From Accumulibacter sp. (GTDB lineage: Bacteria; Pseudomonadota; Gammaproteobacteria; Burkholderiales; Rhodocyclaceae), in contig JACKLW010000005.1 of NCBI GenBank assembly GCA_024235715.1, positions 1,080,032 through 1,144,031 of the forward strand: a stretch of 64,000 nucleotides of DNA. Reading direction: 5' to 3'. The position numbers and the translations under genes are program-made. Below are positions 1 to 8,284 of the stretch, piece by piece. The notes beneath the pieces are model-generated. The model worked only from the letters and a program-made list of their open reading frames with translations. It was not told the DNA's origin and made no database searches. Numbering within the stretch: position 1 is the first letter of the stretch; each line of letters begins with the position of its first letter.

Positions 1-71
1 AGCGCCGCCGCGCCGTACAGGCGCTCGATGCCGCCGAAGCGGCGCTGCATGTCCGCAGCGGCTTCGCTCAT
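1..71 (-). CDS. tcdA: tRNA threonylcarbamoyladenosine dehydratase, 5' end only
   Basis: This is the first ~23 codons of a gene that runs off the left edge. It begins MSEAAADMQRRFGGIERLYG. The RRFGG-x-x-RLYG block is the usual N-terminus of TcdA/CsdL, the E1-like ATP-dependent enzyme that cyclises t6A37 to ct6A in tRNA. The ATG at 71-69 overlaps the TGA of the upstream HD-GYP gene (ATGA), so the two are probably co-translated. The ThiF/E1 nucleotide-binding fold lies outside the window, so the call rests only on this N-terminal motif. Confidence 0.7.
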   Translation of the reverse strand, partial: MSEAAADMQRRFGGIERLYGAAA

Positions 72-1174
72 CGGCTGTCCACTGCCCGCCGGATGACCTG
101 ATTGAAGGGTTCGATCCATTCCGGGGCAAACTGCCTGTCGCAGGCGTTGACTTCGGCGACGGCGCGCAGCAACGAGCGCTTGTGACCGCGGTCGACGTGC
201 TTCAGCATCACCGCCTCGAAAGCATCGACGATGGCCAGCACCCTGGCACCCGCGCAGATCTGCGTGCCCGCAAGCCCGTCCGGATAGCCCTTGCCGTCCG
301 GCATTTCGTGATGCTGGGCGACCATCTCGGCGGCAGGCGACCAGCCGTCCATGCGCGCCAGCAGGCCGGCCGCGTAGCTCGCGTGCCCGCGCATGATCCG
401 TTGCTCGGCGGTGGTCAGGGCGCTCGCCCTGAGCCACACGGACTCCGGCAGAAACATCATCCCGACGTCGTGCATGTAGATGGCCGCTTCAAGCTGCACG
501 GGGTCGATCGGGTCGCCGGCCATCTGGTTGGTTTCCAGCGCCAGTCGCAGGATACGCATGCTACGGCCGGCGAAACGCGGCGAGCGCATCTCGAACTGGT
601 TGGCCAGGGTGAGGAAGAACAGCAGGTCATCGGCGGCCCGCGACCGCGAGCCGTCATAAATGCCCGACCAGGTGTCGGCGGCAATGTGCGCGCCAGAAAC
701 CGGGCGGCTGCCGGTGACCGCCTCGATCACGCCAGCGATACAGGCCTCGACGCCTGCGGGCGTTGCCGCCGCCAGCTTCTCAAGCCCATCGACCAGCGGC
801 GCGAGTCGCAGGCCCGCGAGTGCTTTACCCGCGGCGAGCCTTTCGACCGCCAGTTGCAGACGGTCGATGGTCAACAGGACGATCTCGGCGAGCGAAGCGG
901 AGAAGCGCAGATCAGCGCTGCGGACGCGCGCCAGAACCGCTTCCAGCGGGTGAACGATGGCCACCGCCGGGTCCACCCGGCAGAGCCCTGCGTCGCCCTT
1001 GATGTTGTGCAGGGTACGGAACAGGCTGCCGATCAGCTCGCGGTCATCCGGCGTGCTGCGCAACTTCGCGACATCACGCTCGATCGCCGGCACGTGCTCG
1101 CGCAGCGCGTCAATGAAGTCCTCCAGCGCGTCCCGGTCGTCAGGGACCCCTTCAGCAAACACCCGTCTCTCCAT
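68..1174 (-). CDS. Hpt domain plus HD-GYP domain protein
   Basis: This is a 368-residue cytoplasmic signalling protein. Residues ~15-110 form a histidine-phosphotransfer-like helical bundle with LFRTLHNIKGDAGL around the phospho-acceptor His. Residues ~190-365 form an HD-GYP domain: an HD pair in YMHDVGM, then HHEMPDGKGYP, a variant of the HHExxDGxGYP signature. HD-GYP proteins usually hydrolyse cyclic-di-GMP, and the Hpt module suggests control by a phosphorelay; neither is proven here. No membrane segment is visible. The gene overlaps tcdA downstream by ATGA and diverges from the FKBP gene. Confidence 0.85.
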   Translation of the reverse strand: MERRVFAEGVPDDRDALEDFIDALREHVPAIERDVAKLRSTPDDRELIGSLFRTLHNIKGDAGLCRVDPAVAIVHPLEAVLARVRSADLRFSASLAEIVLLTIDRLQLAVERLAAGKALAGLRLAPLVDGLEKLAAATPAGVEACIAGVIEAVTGSRPVSGAHIAADTWSGIYDGSRSRAADDLLFFLTLANQFEMRSPRFAGRSMRILRLALETNQMAGDPIDPVQLEAAIYMHDVGMMFLPESVWLRASALTTAEQRIMRGHASYAAGLLARMDGWSPAAEMVAQHHEMPDGKGYPDGLAGTQICAGARVLAIVDAFEAVMLKHVDRGHKRSLLRAVAEVNACDRQFAPEWIEPFNQVIRRAVDSR

Positions 1175-1395
1175 GCTGCCCGCTTCCCGAAAATATTGCC
1201 GCAGAGTCTACCGGAAAGCACACCCCGCCGCCCTATCCTCCTGCGCTCCCATTGCTGACTGGCGCTCGCGCAATTGACATGCGAAATGCGTACGCCCTCA
1301 GGGGCCTGCAAGGCCGGGGACATAATGCGCGGAAATGGCCCTTTTGGCCGAATGCTGGGCTAAACTGCGCGTTTTTCAGTACACAAGGATCTACC

Positions 1396-1740
1396 ATGCC
1401 CATTGTCACCACCCCCAGCGGTCTGCAGATCGAGGACATCATCGCCGGCAGTGGCCCGATGGCCGTCTCCGGCCAGCACGTCATCGTGCATTACACCGGC
1501 TGGCTTGCCGACGGCACGAAATTCGACTCCAGCGTGGACCGCAACGAACCTTTCCGCTTTCCGCTCGACGGCAAGCATGTCATCGCCGGTTGGGAGGAAG
1601 GTGTTCCCGGGATGTGCGTCGGTGGAGTCCGCCGGCTGATCATTCCCGCCGATCTCGCTTATGGCGCACGTGGTGCCGGAAATCTCATTCCACCACACGC
1701 CAAGATCACTTTCGACATCGAGTTGCTCGATATCGCCTGA
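1396..1740 (+). CDS. FKBP-type peptidyl-prolyl cis-trans isomerase
   Basis: This is a 114-residue single-domain FKBP. It shows VHYTGWLADGTKFDSS, the VIAGWEEG strand, AYGARG and the terminal FDIELLDI, which together form the FK506-binding and isomerase pocket. There is no signal peptide, so it should be a cytosolic folding helper. The ATG at 1396 is preceded by AAGGA at a normal distance; longer in-frame extensions upstream lack a ribosome site. The RluF-like gene starts 3 bp after its stop, so the two are probably one transcript. Confidence 0.93.
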   Translation: MPIVTTPSGLQIEDIIAGSGPMAVSGQHVIVHYTGWLADGTKFDSSVDRNEPFRFPLDGKHVIAGWEEGVPGMCVGGVRRLIIPADLAYGARGAGNLIPPHAKITFDIELLDIA

Positions 1741-1743
1741 ACG

Positions 1744-2739
1744 ATGGCCGATCGGCCGCACAAGACGTCGAGCACCCCCGACGGTAAAGCTGCTGTGCCA
1801 GCCAAGCGCCGCCGCGATGCCACGACGGCGGGTGGCGATGGCCGACCGTCGACCGCCGCGCCCGGCCCTTCGCGTGCATCTCCGGCGGACGATGTCAAGC
1901 CGCAGCCGAAGGTGCGCCGCATCCCCGCGCGCCCGGCAGGCGCAGGGCAGCCGCTACCGCGCCGCCCAGCGGCGCCGGTGAGCACCGCAGCGCCGGCTGG
2001 GAGCACGCCACAGGCCGGTGTGCGCATCTCCAAATTGATGGCCGAGCGCGGCCTGTGCTCGCGCCGCAATGCCGACGACTATATCAGCCGCGGTTGGGTT
2101 TTCGTCGATGGTCACAGGGTCAGCGAGCTCGGCACCCGCGCCGACCCGAATGCGGAGATCACCCTCGACAGGCAGGGACAGGCCGATCAGCAGAGCCGGC
2201 TGACGATCCTGCTGCACAAGCCGATCGGCTATGTCTCCGGCCAGCCGGAGCCTGGTTGCACGCCCGCCGTCAGCCTGATCCAGCCCGAGAATCAGGTATG
2301 CTCACCAGATACGCCTCTCTTCCACCCGACCTGCCTGCGCGGGCTGGCACCCGCCGGCCGCCTCGACATCGATTCGACCGGTTTGCTGGTTCTCACCCAG
2401 GACGGTCGCCTTGCGCGGCACTTGATCGGTGCCGAGTCGCAGGTCGACAAGGAGTATCTGGTCCGCGTCCAGGGTCAGCTCGACGCCAGGGGGCTGGCGC
2501 TGCTCAATCACGGACTCAGCCTTGACGACCGGAAACTGAAGCCGGCCAGGGTCGAGTGGCTCAACGACGATCAGCTGCGCTTCGTTCTCCGCGAGGGCCG
2601 AAAGCGCCAGATCAGGCGGATGTGCGAGCTGGTCGGCTTGCGCGTCATCGGCCTCAAGCGCGTGCGCATCGGCGCGCTCAGACTCGGCGACCTGCCGCTT
2701 GGCCAATGGCGCTTCCTGCGTCCGGACGAGCGCTTCTGA
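1744..2739 (+). CDS. rluF: 23S rRNA pseudouridine synthase, RsuA/RluB/E/F family (RluF-like)
   Basis: The protein has 331 residues. The first ~95 are a low-complexity, Lys/Arg/Pro/Ala-rich extension typical of betaproteobacterial members. An S4 RNA-binding domain follows ([18 protein letters not shown]). The catalytic domain contains [18 protein letters not shown], whose Asp is the nucleophile, and later [11 protein letters not shown]. RluF modifies U2604 of 23S rRNA. The family is clear, but choosing RluF over RluB or RluE rests on the GYVSGQPE segment and the C-terminal PLGQWR only. It follows the FKBP gene directly. Confidence 0.85.
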   Translation: MADRPHKTSSTPDGKAAVPAKRRRDATTAGGDGRPSTAAPGPSRASPADDVKPQPKVRRIPARPAGAGQPLPRRPAAPVSTAAPAGSTPQAGVRISKLMAERGLCSRRNADDYISRGWVFVDGHRVSELGTRADPNAEITLDRQGQADQQSRLTILLHKPIGYVSGQPEPGCTPAVSLIQPENQVCSPDTPLFHPTCLRGLAPAGRLDIDSTGLLVLTQDGRLARHLIGAESQVDKEYLVRVQGQLDARGLALLNHGLSLDDRKLKPARVEWLNDDQLRFVLREGRKRQIRRMCELVGLRVIGLKRVRIGALRLGDLPLGQWRFLRPDERF

Positions 2740-3078
2740 TAGCCGCAGCCGCGATGCCGCCGCGGCGCGCGTCGGGCGGTCACTTTGGAGGAGCGCCGCA
2801 TGTTCGGATTGTTCAAGTCGCCGCCGTTTGACGATGCGCAGCTCGGTGAACTGCAGCGCAGTGGCGGCCTCTGGCGGGGTTCGATCGGCGCGCTTGATGG
2901 CACGCGCGTCCCGCTGGCGATAAGCGGCTCGCGCAAGGAACCCGATGCGCAAGCCCTGCGAGCCGCTCGCGAAGTGGCAGGCCGATTCGCTGGTTGGCGC
3001 CCGATCATCGAGAAGGCCTTGTTCGACCACTACCAGCCCTACGCTGAAGCCCTGGCCGACGACGACTCACCTGCAGAC

Positions 3079-3088
3079 GGCTGCCCTG
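3079..3088. repeat. Target site duplication, left copy
   Basis: GGCTGCCCTG directly precedes the left inverted repeat and recurs exactly at 4996-5005 after the right inverted repeat. Ten bases suits ISAs1-family insertions (8-10 bp). Confidence 0.9.
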
Positions 3089-3106
3089 CACGGTAAATTT
3101 GTTCTC
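3089..3106 (+). repeat. IS left terminal inverted repeat
   Basis: CACGGTAAATTTGTTCTC matches the reverse complement of 4978-4995 at 14 of 18 positions, with an ATTTGT core. Confidence 0.8.
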
Positions 3107-3115
3107 GTGCCGGGA

Positions 3116-4902
3116 TCAAGGTGATACGTGACCTGTGGAATTTTTGGTCATGCGCAGGTAGTCGAAGACCAATCGGATGTTGCGGTTCAGGTGGCGCATT
3201 TTTTCGGCGAGGCTGGTTTTGCCATCGGAGAAGTGATGCAGGATACCGACGGCGAAGCGGCGCAGGCGTGACATGTTGTCGGGTCCGTGACCGGTGCGAA
3301 TACGACTGCGGTCTTCGTCGTAGTTCCAGTCGATGACGTAGTGACAGCGGTTCTCTATCGACCAATGGCCGCGATTGATGGCGAGGATCTGCTGCGGGTT
3401 GGCCTGCTCTGGAAGGCGACTGGTAATTCCGAGAGCGGTTTCGTGCGTCCGCTTGCCGCTCTTCTTGTGCAGCACTTCACGCTCGATCAAGAACACCTGG
3501 CCGACCTGCGGGAAGTCGAGATAGGCGTTGAGGGCATTGCTGCACCAAATACTTCGAGTCTCGATCCGACCATGGTCAGGTGGCGAAACCGCCACGTAGT
3601 CTGCCTCCTTCCGATCGTGGAAAAGGAGCGCGATATCGGCGTGCAGTGTCGGCTGATTGCCTTTGACCGTGAAGTGATAGTGCGCCTTGCGCTCTACCAG
3701 GTAGGTCGCCAGCTTGCGCTGTGTCAGCAGCGCGTCGGCGGTGATGTCCTTGCCCTGGATATCGATCGCATCGAGCAGGGGCATGAACATCCCGATTTCA
3801 TTGGTCTGCTTGAGCTCGTCCCTGCCATTTACGGGCAAGGTGCCGACTTTTTTTGGGTGTGGCAGACGCCGGTCTGATGCCCGACCACGCTCATGATGTG
3901 CGTTTGCTGCCCGTGCTCGTCATGAGCATTGCGCATGGTCTTGCCGTCGACCGCCAGGCTGGGGTCGTCTTGAGCATAGGCCTCGTTCCACTGCTGACAC
4001 GCTTGGTCGAGTGCCGTCGGATCGACGCGGATCAGGACGTCACGAATGATGAACTCACTGGGTACGCGGTAAACGCCCTTCTCGCGACGACAGCGGAAAC
4101 GCTCGCGTGCTTTCGGTGTGAGGTCTTTGGCCCACCCGGCGATGGCTTTGTAGCCCTGCATTCCGCACAACGCCGCCGCCGTGGCGATGGCCAGCACGGC
4201 CGGAAGCGGATGGCGCCTCCCTTGCGCGCGACGCGGGTCGGTGATGCCGGCAAAGAAGTCTGGAAGCGTGCGCATCTGTTCGGCGGTGAGCATCATCCTG
4301 GGCACTCCTGTGCGATAGCGGGGGTTGAGTATCGAGCGGGAAAGTTGGCCGCGAGCGTCCGCCTGCAAGGGGCGAACAAAGAAGACTTTGGGCGACGCCG
4401 GCTGGGCGCTGTAGCCTTCTCGGGTGCGGCGAAAGCCTTGCGTCAGCCCCAGGGGCGTCCAGTTCGCGGCTCGATAGACGGTCCCCTGGAAGCGCGATGG
4501 ATCGACAAAGGTCTCCAGCAGTAACAGCGGCTTCCCAAAATGGGCCTGCCAGTCCACTGCGATCCGTCGCTCACACAGCGAGAGCACCTTGGAGCCGAGG
4601 TTGGAGTAATGCCAGTCGGGAAGAATCAGAAAGCGACTGTTGTTGGCGACCAGGCCCAGGCGATCGTACTGATGCCGATAGTCCCAGCCGATCCAGCGGT
4701 CACGAACGCCGCATTTCCAGGCCGCCGCAGAGAAACTCAGCAAGGCCGTCCACTTTTCGCCGCAGGTGGCCACGTACCAGAGCGTGTGCCCGATCTTCGC
4801 CAGGTCGCCCAGGTAGTGATGCTCTGCCATCAACTCCCGATAGCGAGCCTCTTCGCTCTTGCCCACCAGGCGAACACGCAATGCATCAAGAACGCTTTCC
4901 AT
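3116..4902 (-). CDS. DUF4338 (DruA-like)-ISAs1 transposase, two frames joined by a -1 shift
   Basis: The upstream frame starts at ATG 4902 (MESVLDALRVRLVGK). Residues ~1-190 are a DUF4338 domain (AEHHYLG, WIGWDYRHQ, RFLILPDWHY, LLETFVDPSRFQGT). From ~residue 205 an ISAs1 DDE transposase begins (LPDFFAGITDPRR; first Asp in SLAVDGKTMRN). This frame stops at 3829. The rest reads on in the -1 frame: second Asp in ITADALLTQRK, Glu in GHWSIENR, ending at 3116. The switch lies in a seven-A run (3848-3854) forming A AAA AAG. A stem-loop at 3821-3840 begins 6 nt after the heptamer. Joined length would be 595 residues. It could be programmed frameshifting, decay or a lost base in the read. Confidence 0.85.
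3821..3854 (-). promoter_or_regulatory. Candidate programmed -1 frameshift signal in the transposase
   Basis: On the minus strand the heptamer A AAA AAG is in the zero frame (3853-3847). After a 6-nt spacer comes a hairpin: CCTTGCC, loop CGTAAAT, GGCAGG (3840-3821). A AAA AAG is the heptamer used by E. coli dnaX. The arrangement is right for -1 frameshifting, but loss of one A from a run of eight would give the same sequence. Confidence 0.45.
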
Positions 4903-4977
4903 GCGCCATTTATACGGACTTTCCGAGCGAATGTCCAGGGGGGAAACTAACTGCTTGATTGCCCGTGCATTGGCTGA

Positions 4978-4995
4978 GAGGACAAATCCACCCTG
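4978..4995 (-). repeat. IS right terminal inverted repeat
   Basis: Read inward on the minus strand it is CAGGGTGGATTTGTCCTC, the partner of 3089-3106. Confidence 0.8.
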
Positions 4996-5005
4996 GGCTG
5001 CCCTG
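4996..5005. repeat. Target site duplication, right copy
   Basis: GGCTGCCCTG is identical to 3079-3088 and directly follows the right inverted repeat. Reading frame of the interrupted gene resumes through it. Confidence 0.9.
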
Positions 5006-5283
5006 CCACGCCTCTTGCGCGTGCCAGCGAAGTATGGCCGCTTGTCACGCTGGTCTACGTTGCGGTGACCCCGCTGGATGACGCACTGACCACTGAACTC
5101 GGCTACATGACGAGCTGGGACGAGGAACACACGCTCGGCGCCCGCTTTCAGGGCGACAGGTTCATCGAGCTTTGCGGCAGCGTCTTGCCGCCGTAGCTGT
5201 GACGCCCGGCGACACCCGCTCGACCGGCAAGTGCAGGGGAGGTATGTCACAGCGACTCCTGCCTCCTGGCCAGGCGCGCATGA

Positions 5284-6063
5284 TCAGCGCCGTTTCCTTG
5301 CCGGCAGTTCGGTGGCAATCAACGCCTTTACCGGCAAATGATCCGACGCCTGGCGGGCGATGGCGCTTCGGTGGGTGGTGAAGGCGAGCAAATCGTGACG
5401 CGGCCTGACCCACACACGGTCGAGGGCGAACAGAGGCGCCCAGGCGGGGAAGGAGCGCTCGGCGGGCGCCCGGCCGAACATGCCGTTCATCCAGCGCAGC
5501 GGCCGGCCTAGCGACAGCCACTCGTTGATGTCGCCAAGGACGACGATCGGCTGCTCAATCGGCGCGTCGTGCAGCAGCTTGAGCAGCCTGCTTACCTGGA
5601 AGCGACGTTCGGCGGGTCGCAGGCCGAGATGGGTGACGACGACGCGCACGGGCGTGCCGCCGACATCGAGTTCGACATCGAGCGCGCCGCGCGGCTCGCG
5701 CGTGCGGTAGCTGAAATCGTGCTGGCGGACGCTGATGACCGGGTGCCGGCTAAGCAAGCCGTTCCCGAAGTTGCCCTGGTGGCGGATCATGGTGTGACCG
5801 GCAATCGCTTCCATGCCGGCTTGTTGCGCCAGGTAGTCGAGTTGCAGCGAGGCGTGGCCGCCGTCGAACTGGTTGTCGACCTCCTGCAGGCCGATGACAT
5901 TGCAGGCGAGTTCCTTGATCACCTGCGCGACGCGCCCGGCGTCCTGCCTGCCATCACGCCCGACACAGCGATGCAGGTTATACGACGAGATGCGCAGGCA
6001 ATCGTCGCCGAGCGTCTGCTCGAGGCTGTGCCAGTTAGCCAGTCCGCTCGCCAGCCTTGGCAT
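5284..6063 (-). CDS. Endonuclease/exonuclease/phosphatase-family protein
   Basis: This 259-residue EEP-fold enzyme carries the full metal-dependent signature: ISSYNLH near the N-terminus, GLQEVD (catalytic Glu), NGLLSR, VTHLGL, VVLGDINEW (Asp-x-Asn), ALDRVWV and the terminal SDHLPV. The family includes DNases, inositol and sphingolipid phosphodiesterases, and the substrate cannot be read here. The ATG at 6063 overlaps the 3' end of the phospholipase D gene by 29 bp, so the two are co-translated. Membrane phospholipid turnover is therefore a plausible theme. No signal peptide is seen. Confidence 0.88.
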   Translation of the reverse strand: MPRLASGLANWHSLEQTLGDDCLRISSYNLHRCVGRDGRQDAGRVAQVIKELACNVIGLQEVDNQFDGGHASLQLDYLAQQAGMEAIAGHTMIRHQGNFGNGLLSRHPVISVRQHDFSYRTREPRGALDVELDVGGTPVRVVVTHLGLRPAERRFQVSRLLKLLHDAPIEQPIVVLGDINEWLSLGRPLRWMNGMFGRAPAERSFPAWAPLFALDRVWVRPRHDLLAFTTHRSAIARQASDHLPVKALIATELPARKRR

Positions 6064-8284
6064 CGTTGTGTATGCGCTGCTGCTTGGCCAGCCAGCGCCG
6101 TACGATCAGGGAAGTGAGGGCGAGCAGGACGACGATGGCGACGATGATGCCGTAATTCACTCGTGCGGGATCATCGAGCAGGGCTGCGAGCTGATCGCCG
6201 AACACCGTCGTGGCAAGCGTACCCGGCAGCATGCCGAACAAGGTGCCGAACAGGAAAGGCTGCACTCGGATACCGATCGCGGCGGCGCACATGCCGACGA
6301 CCACGAAAGGCGCAACCGGTACCAGGCGCAGCGCCATCATCGCCGACAGACTGCGCCGGCGAAGGATCTCGGCCAGTTTGAACAGGCGCTTGCCGCCGAG
6401 CTTCTGCACTTCCCGTCGTGGCAGACCGAGGCCGGCGAGGTAGCTGGCCAGCGCCGCGACAAGTATCCCCGAGATGGCGTAAACGAAACCGAGTTGCGGA
6501 CCGAAGGCGACCACCGCGGCGAGCGTGATCAGCGGCCGCGGAAACATCACGACACACGCCGGAGTGTAGGCGATCAGGATGAGCAGCGGCGCCCACCAGC
6601 GGCTGGCAAACGCCTGTGCCCATCCGCTGACGCGGCTGGCGTCGATCCAGTCGGCGAGCGGCGTGTAGCGCCAGAGGGCGGTCAGCGCAGCGATGAGGAG
6701 GACGAAGGCAAGCAGTTTTGGAGCGTCGGGACGCATGAAGATCACCCCGCGCCCGCCGGGCGCACCGCGTTTTGCATCTTCCGACTCGATCCGGTGGGTG
6801 ATGAAGCCTTCCGGGCTAAAGTCGTCGAATACATGCTCCACTACCGGACGTTCCGGATCACCGATACTGGCGAGGTCGACCACTGCTTCCGGCCAGTCCG
6901 GCGGTTCTTCGAGTGCTCTTAATGTACGGCGGCGGCCGGCCAGTGCCTCGATCGCGCCGTGCAGGCTGCCGTGCTCTTCGACTGCCACATCCACCGTTTC
7001 CGGCCGCGCGTCGAGGTGTTCGCCGAGCAACCGGTTGCGGAAGTGACGAATGGCCGCAACAGCCTGAGGATCGCCACGTGCCGCGATGGTCGCATCGCAT
7101 TCGCTGTCCATGCCCATCGAGCGATTGCTGAGGTTGGCCGAGCCAATGCGCAGCAACTCGTCGTCGACGATCATCAGCTTCGAGTGCAGATCGATGCAGA
7201 GGTCGGCAGCCAGCTTGTCGACATGCGGGTAATAGACGTGAAAGCGGCCATGCACATCGGCCTTGCGCAGCCGCTGCACGAGGCGCCGGCGCAACACGTG
7301 CATGGTGTGTTCCTCCAGCCAGCCGTGGCTGAACAGGCGAACGAGGACGACGATCTCCGGGCCGTCCGGCTCGGCCAGCCGGGCGGCCAGGGCGTCGCCA
7401 ATACGCTGCGCCGTGAAGTACTGGTTTTCGATGTAGATGCGACGGCGGGCGCTGGCGATCATGTCGAGATAGAGCGTTTCGATTTCGGTGATGCCTGCCA
7501 CGCTGGGCATTTCCGGCATGGTCCGTGACAAGGCAAGCGTGACGTCGTGCAGATCGACGCGCACAGTGTCGGGCCAGGACCAGGGCTCTGGTGACGCCTG
7601 CCTGACCGCAGGCATGTCGCGTCCGGTCGCCGCCCGCCAGCGCACGCGCGCGATCTTGCCGAGCTCGCGCGCGGCTTCGCCGTCAACCGCCATCATGGTG
7701 TCGTGGAACGGCGGGTAGGCGACGTCACCACAGCGGCGGCGGTCATCATGGGCAGCATGCGCGCAGGTATCCCAGCGGCGCACCGTGAGGTCGAAGCCGC
7801 CGACGAAGGCCATCGCATCATCGATGACGACGATCTTCTGATGGTGCGAGCCGGAAATCGGATGCGTGTTGTCCTGGGCAAAACGAACACGCCGCCGCGG
7901 CCGCCAGCCGAAGCCCTGGAAGAGTCGGAACTCGCGGTCGGCGCCGAACACCAGCGGGTAGTCCCATTCCAGGATATTGATCCGCAATCCGCGACGGCGA
8001 CGCACCAGCCAGTTGAGGAAATCGCCGAGCTGCGCCGGCGCTGCGCCCGGCCGGTCGTCGAAGTGCAAAGGAGTCGCGCTGTTGAAGTCCCACGCCAGGA
8101 TCACGATCGATTGGCGCGCCCGCTCGGCAGCAAGCGAGAAGGCGCGGAAATACTCCTCTCCGTCGACCAGCAGGCCCACTCGTGACGCATGCGCTACGAC
8201 CGTGCAGTTGCGGCCGGGTGAGAACAGAAAGGGCGCTCCCGCTTCAGACGTTGGCGGTGCGGATAGCGACGTTTGTGCGTTCAT
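6035..8284 (-). CDS. Phospholipase D/cardiolipin synthase-like protein fused to a VTT (DedA-like) membrane domain
   Basis: The protein has 749 residues. The N-terminal ~480 hold two HKD motifs of the phospholipase D superfamily: HHQKIVVIDDAMAFVGGFD and LHSKLMIVDDELLRIGSANL, both with His and Lys in place. From ~residue 515 there are about six membrane spans of the VTT/SNARE-associated (DedA/TVP38) type, including the FGPQLGFVYAISG and LRLVPVAPFVVVGMCAAA loops. The likely role is phospholipid head-group transfer or hydrolysis at the inner membrane, with the VTT part perhaps acting in lipid scrambling. It is translationally coupled to the EEP gene. Confidence 0.9.
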   Translation of the reverse strand: MNAQTSLSAPPTSEAGAPFLFSPGRNCTVVAHASRVGLLVDGEEYFRAFSLAAERARQSIVILAWDFNSATPLHFDDRPGAAPAQLGDFLNWLVRRRRGLRINILEWDYPLVFGADREFRLFQGFGWRPRRRVRFAQDNTHPISGSHHQKIVVIDDAMAFVGGFDLTVRRWDTCAHAAHDDRRRCGDVAYPPFHDTMMAVDGEAARELGKIARVRWRAATGRDMPAVRQASPEPWSWPDTVRVDLHDVTLALSRTMPEMPSVAGITEIETLYLDMIASARRRIYIENQYFTAQRIGDALAARLAEPDGPEIVVLVRLFSHGWLEEHTMHVLRRRLVQRLRKADVHGRFHVYYPHVDKLAADLCIDLHSKLMIVDDELLRIGSANLSNRSMGMDSECDATIAARGDPQAVAAIRHFRNRLLGEHLDARPETVDVAVEEHGSLHGAIEALAGRRRTLRALEEPPDWPEAVVDLASIGDPERPVVEHVFDDFSPEGFITHRIESEDAKRGAPGGRGVIFMRPDAPKLLAFVLLIAALTALWRYTPLADWIDASRVSGWAQAFASRWWAPLLILIAYTPACVVMFPRPLITLAAVVAFGPQLGFVYAISGILVAALASYLAGLGLPRREVQKLGGKRLFKLAEILRRRSLSAMMALRLVPVAPFVVVGMCAAAIGIRVQPFLFGTLFGMLPGTLATTVFGDQLAALLDDPARVNYGIIVAIVVLLALTSLIVRRWLAKQQRIHNDAKAGERTG

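Larger units (their letters stand above)
3089..4995 (-). mobile_element. ISAs1-family insertion sequence, 1907 bp
   Basis: The element is bounded by imperfect inverted repeats: left CACGGTAAATTTGTTCTC, right (read inward) CAGGGTGGATTTGTCCTC. A 10-bp direct duplication flanks it. It carries one transposase-coding region on the minus strand, split by a frameshift, with an unusual N-terminal DUF4338 domain. The element lies in a 159-codon host gene whose frame is restored on excision, so the insertion is recent enough for both flanks to be intact. The length exceeds a minimal ISAs1 element (about 1.2-1.4 kb) by roughly the size of the extra domain. Confidence 0.93.
2800..5196 (+). pseudogene. 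159-codon conserved hypothetical gene interrupted by an insertion sequence
   Basis: The 5' part (2800-3088) begins MFGLFKSPPFDD after GGAG and stops prematurely just inside the IS. The 3' part (5006-5196) reads LARASEVWPLVTLVYVAV and ends ELCGSVLPP. Removing 3089-4995 and one copy of the 10-bp duplication joins the halves in frame at ...DGCPATPLAR, giving 159 residues. No catalytic motif or membrane segment is visible. The pattern (WRP, HYQPY, WDEEHTLGARF) resembles DUF6985-type proteins, which is a weak recollection. The gene is inactivated here and may survive only as a truncated N-terminal peptide. Confidence 0.85.

Noticed and set aside
1274-1279. TTGACA upstream of the FKBP gene as a promoter
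   Set aside because: No acceptable -10 element occurs at 16-18 bp downstream, and it lies ~120 bp from the start codon.
3116-4902. A stand-alone Druantia defence system
   Set aside because: Only the DUF4338 domain is present, inside a bounded IS; no DruB-E or helicase genes lie nearby.
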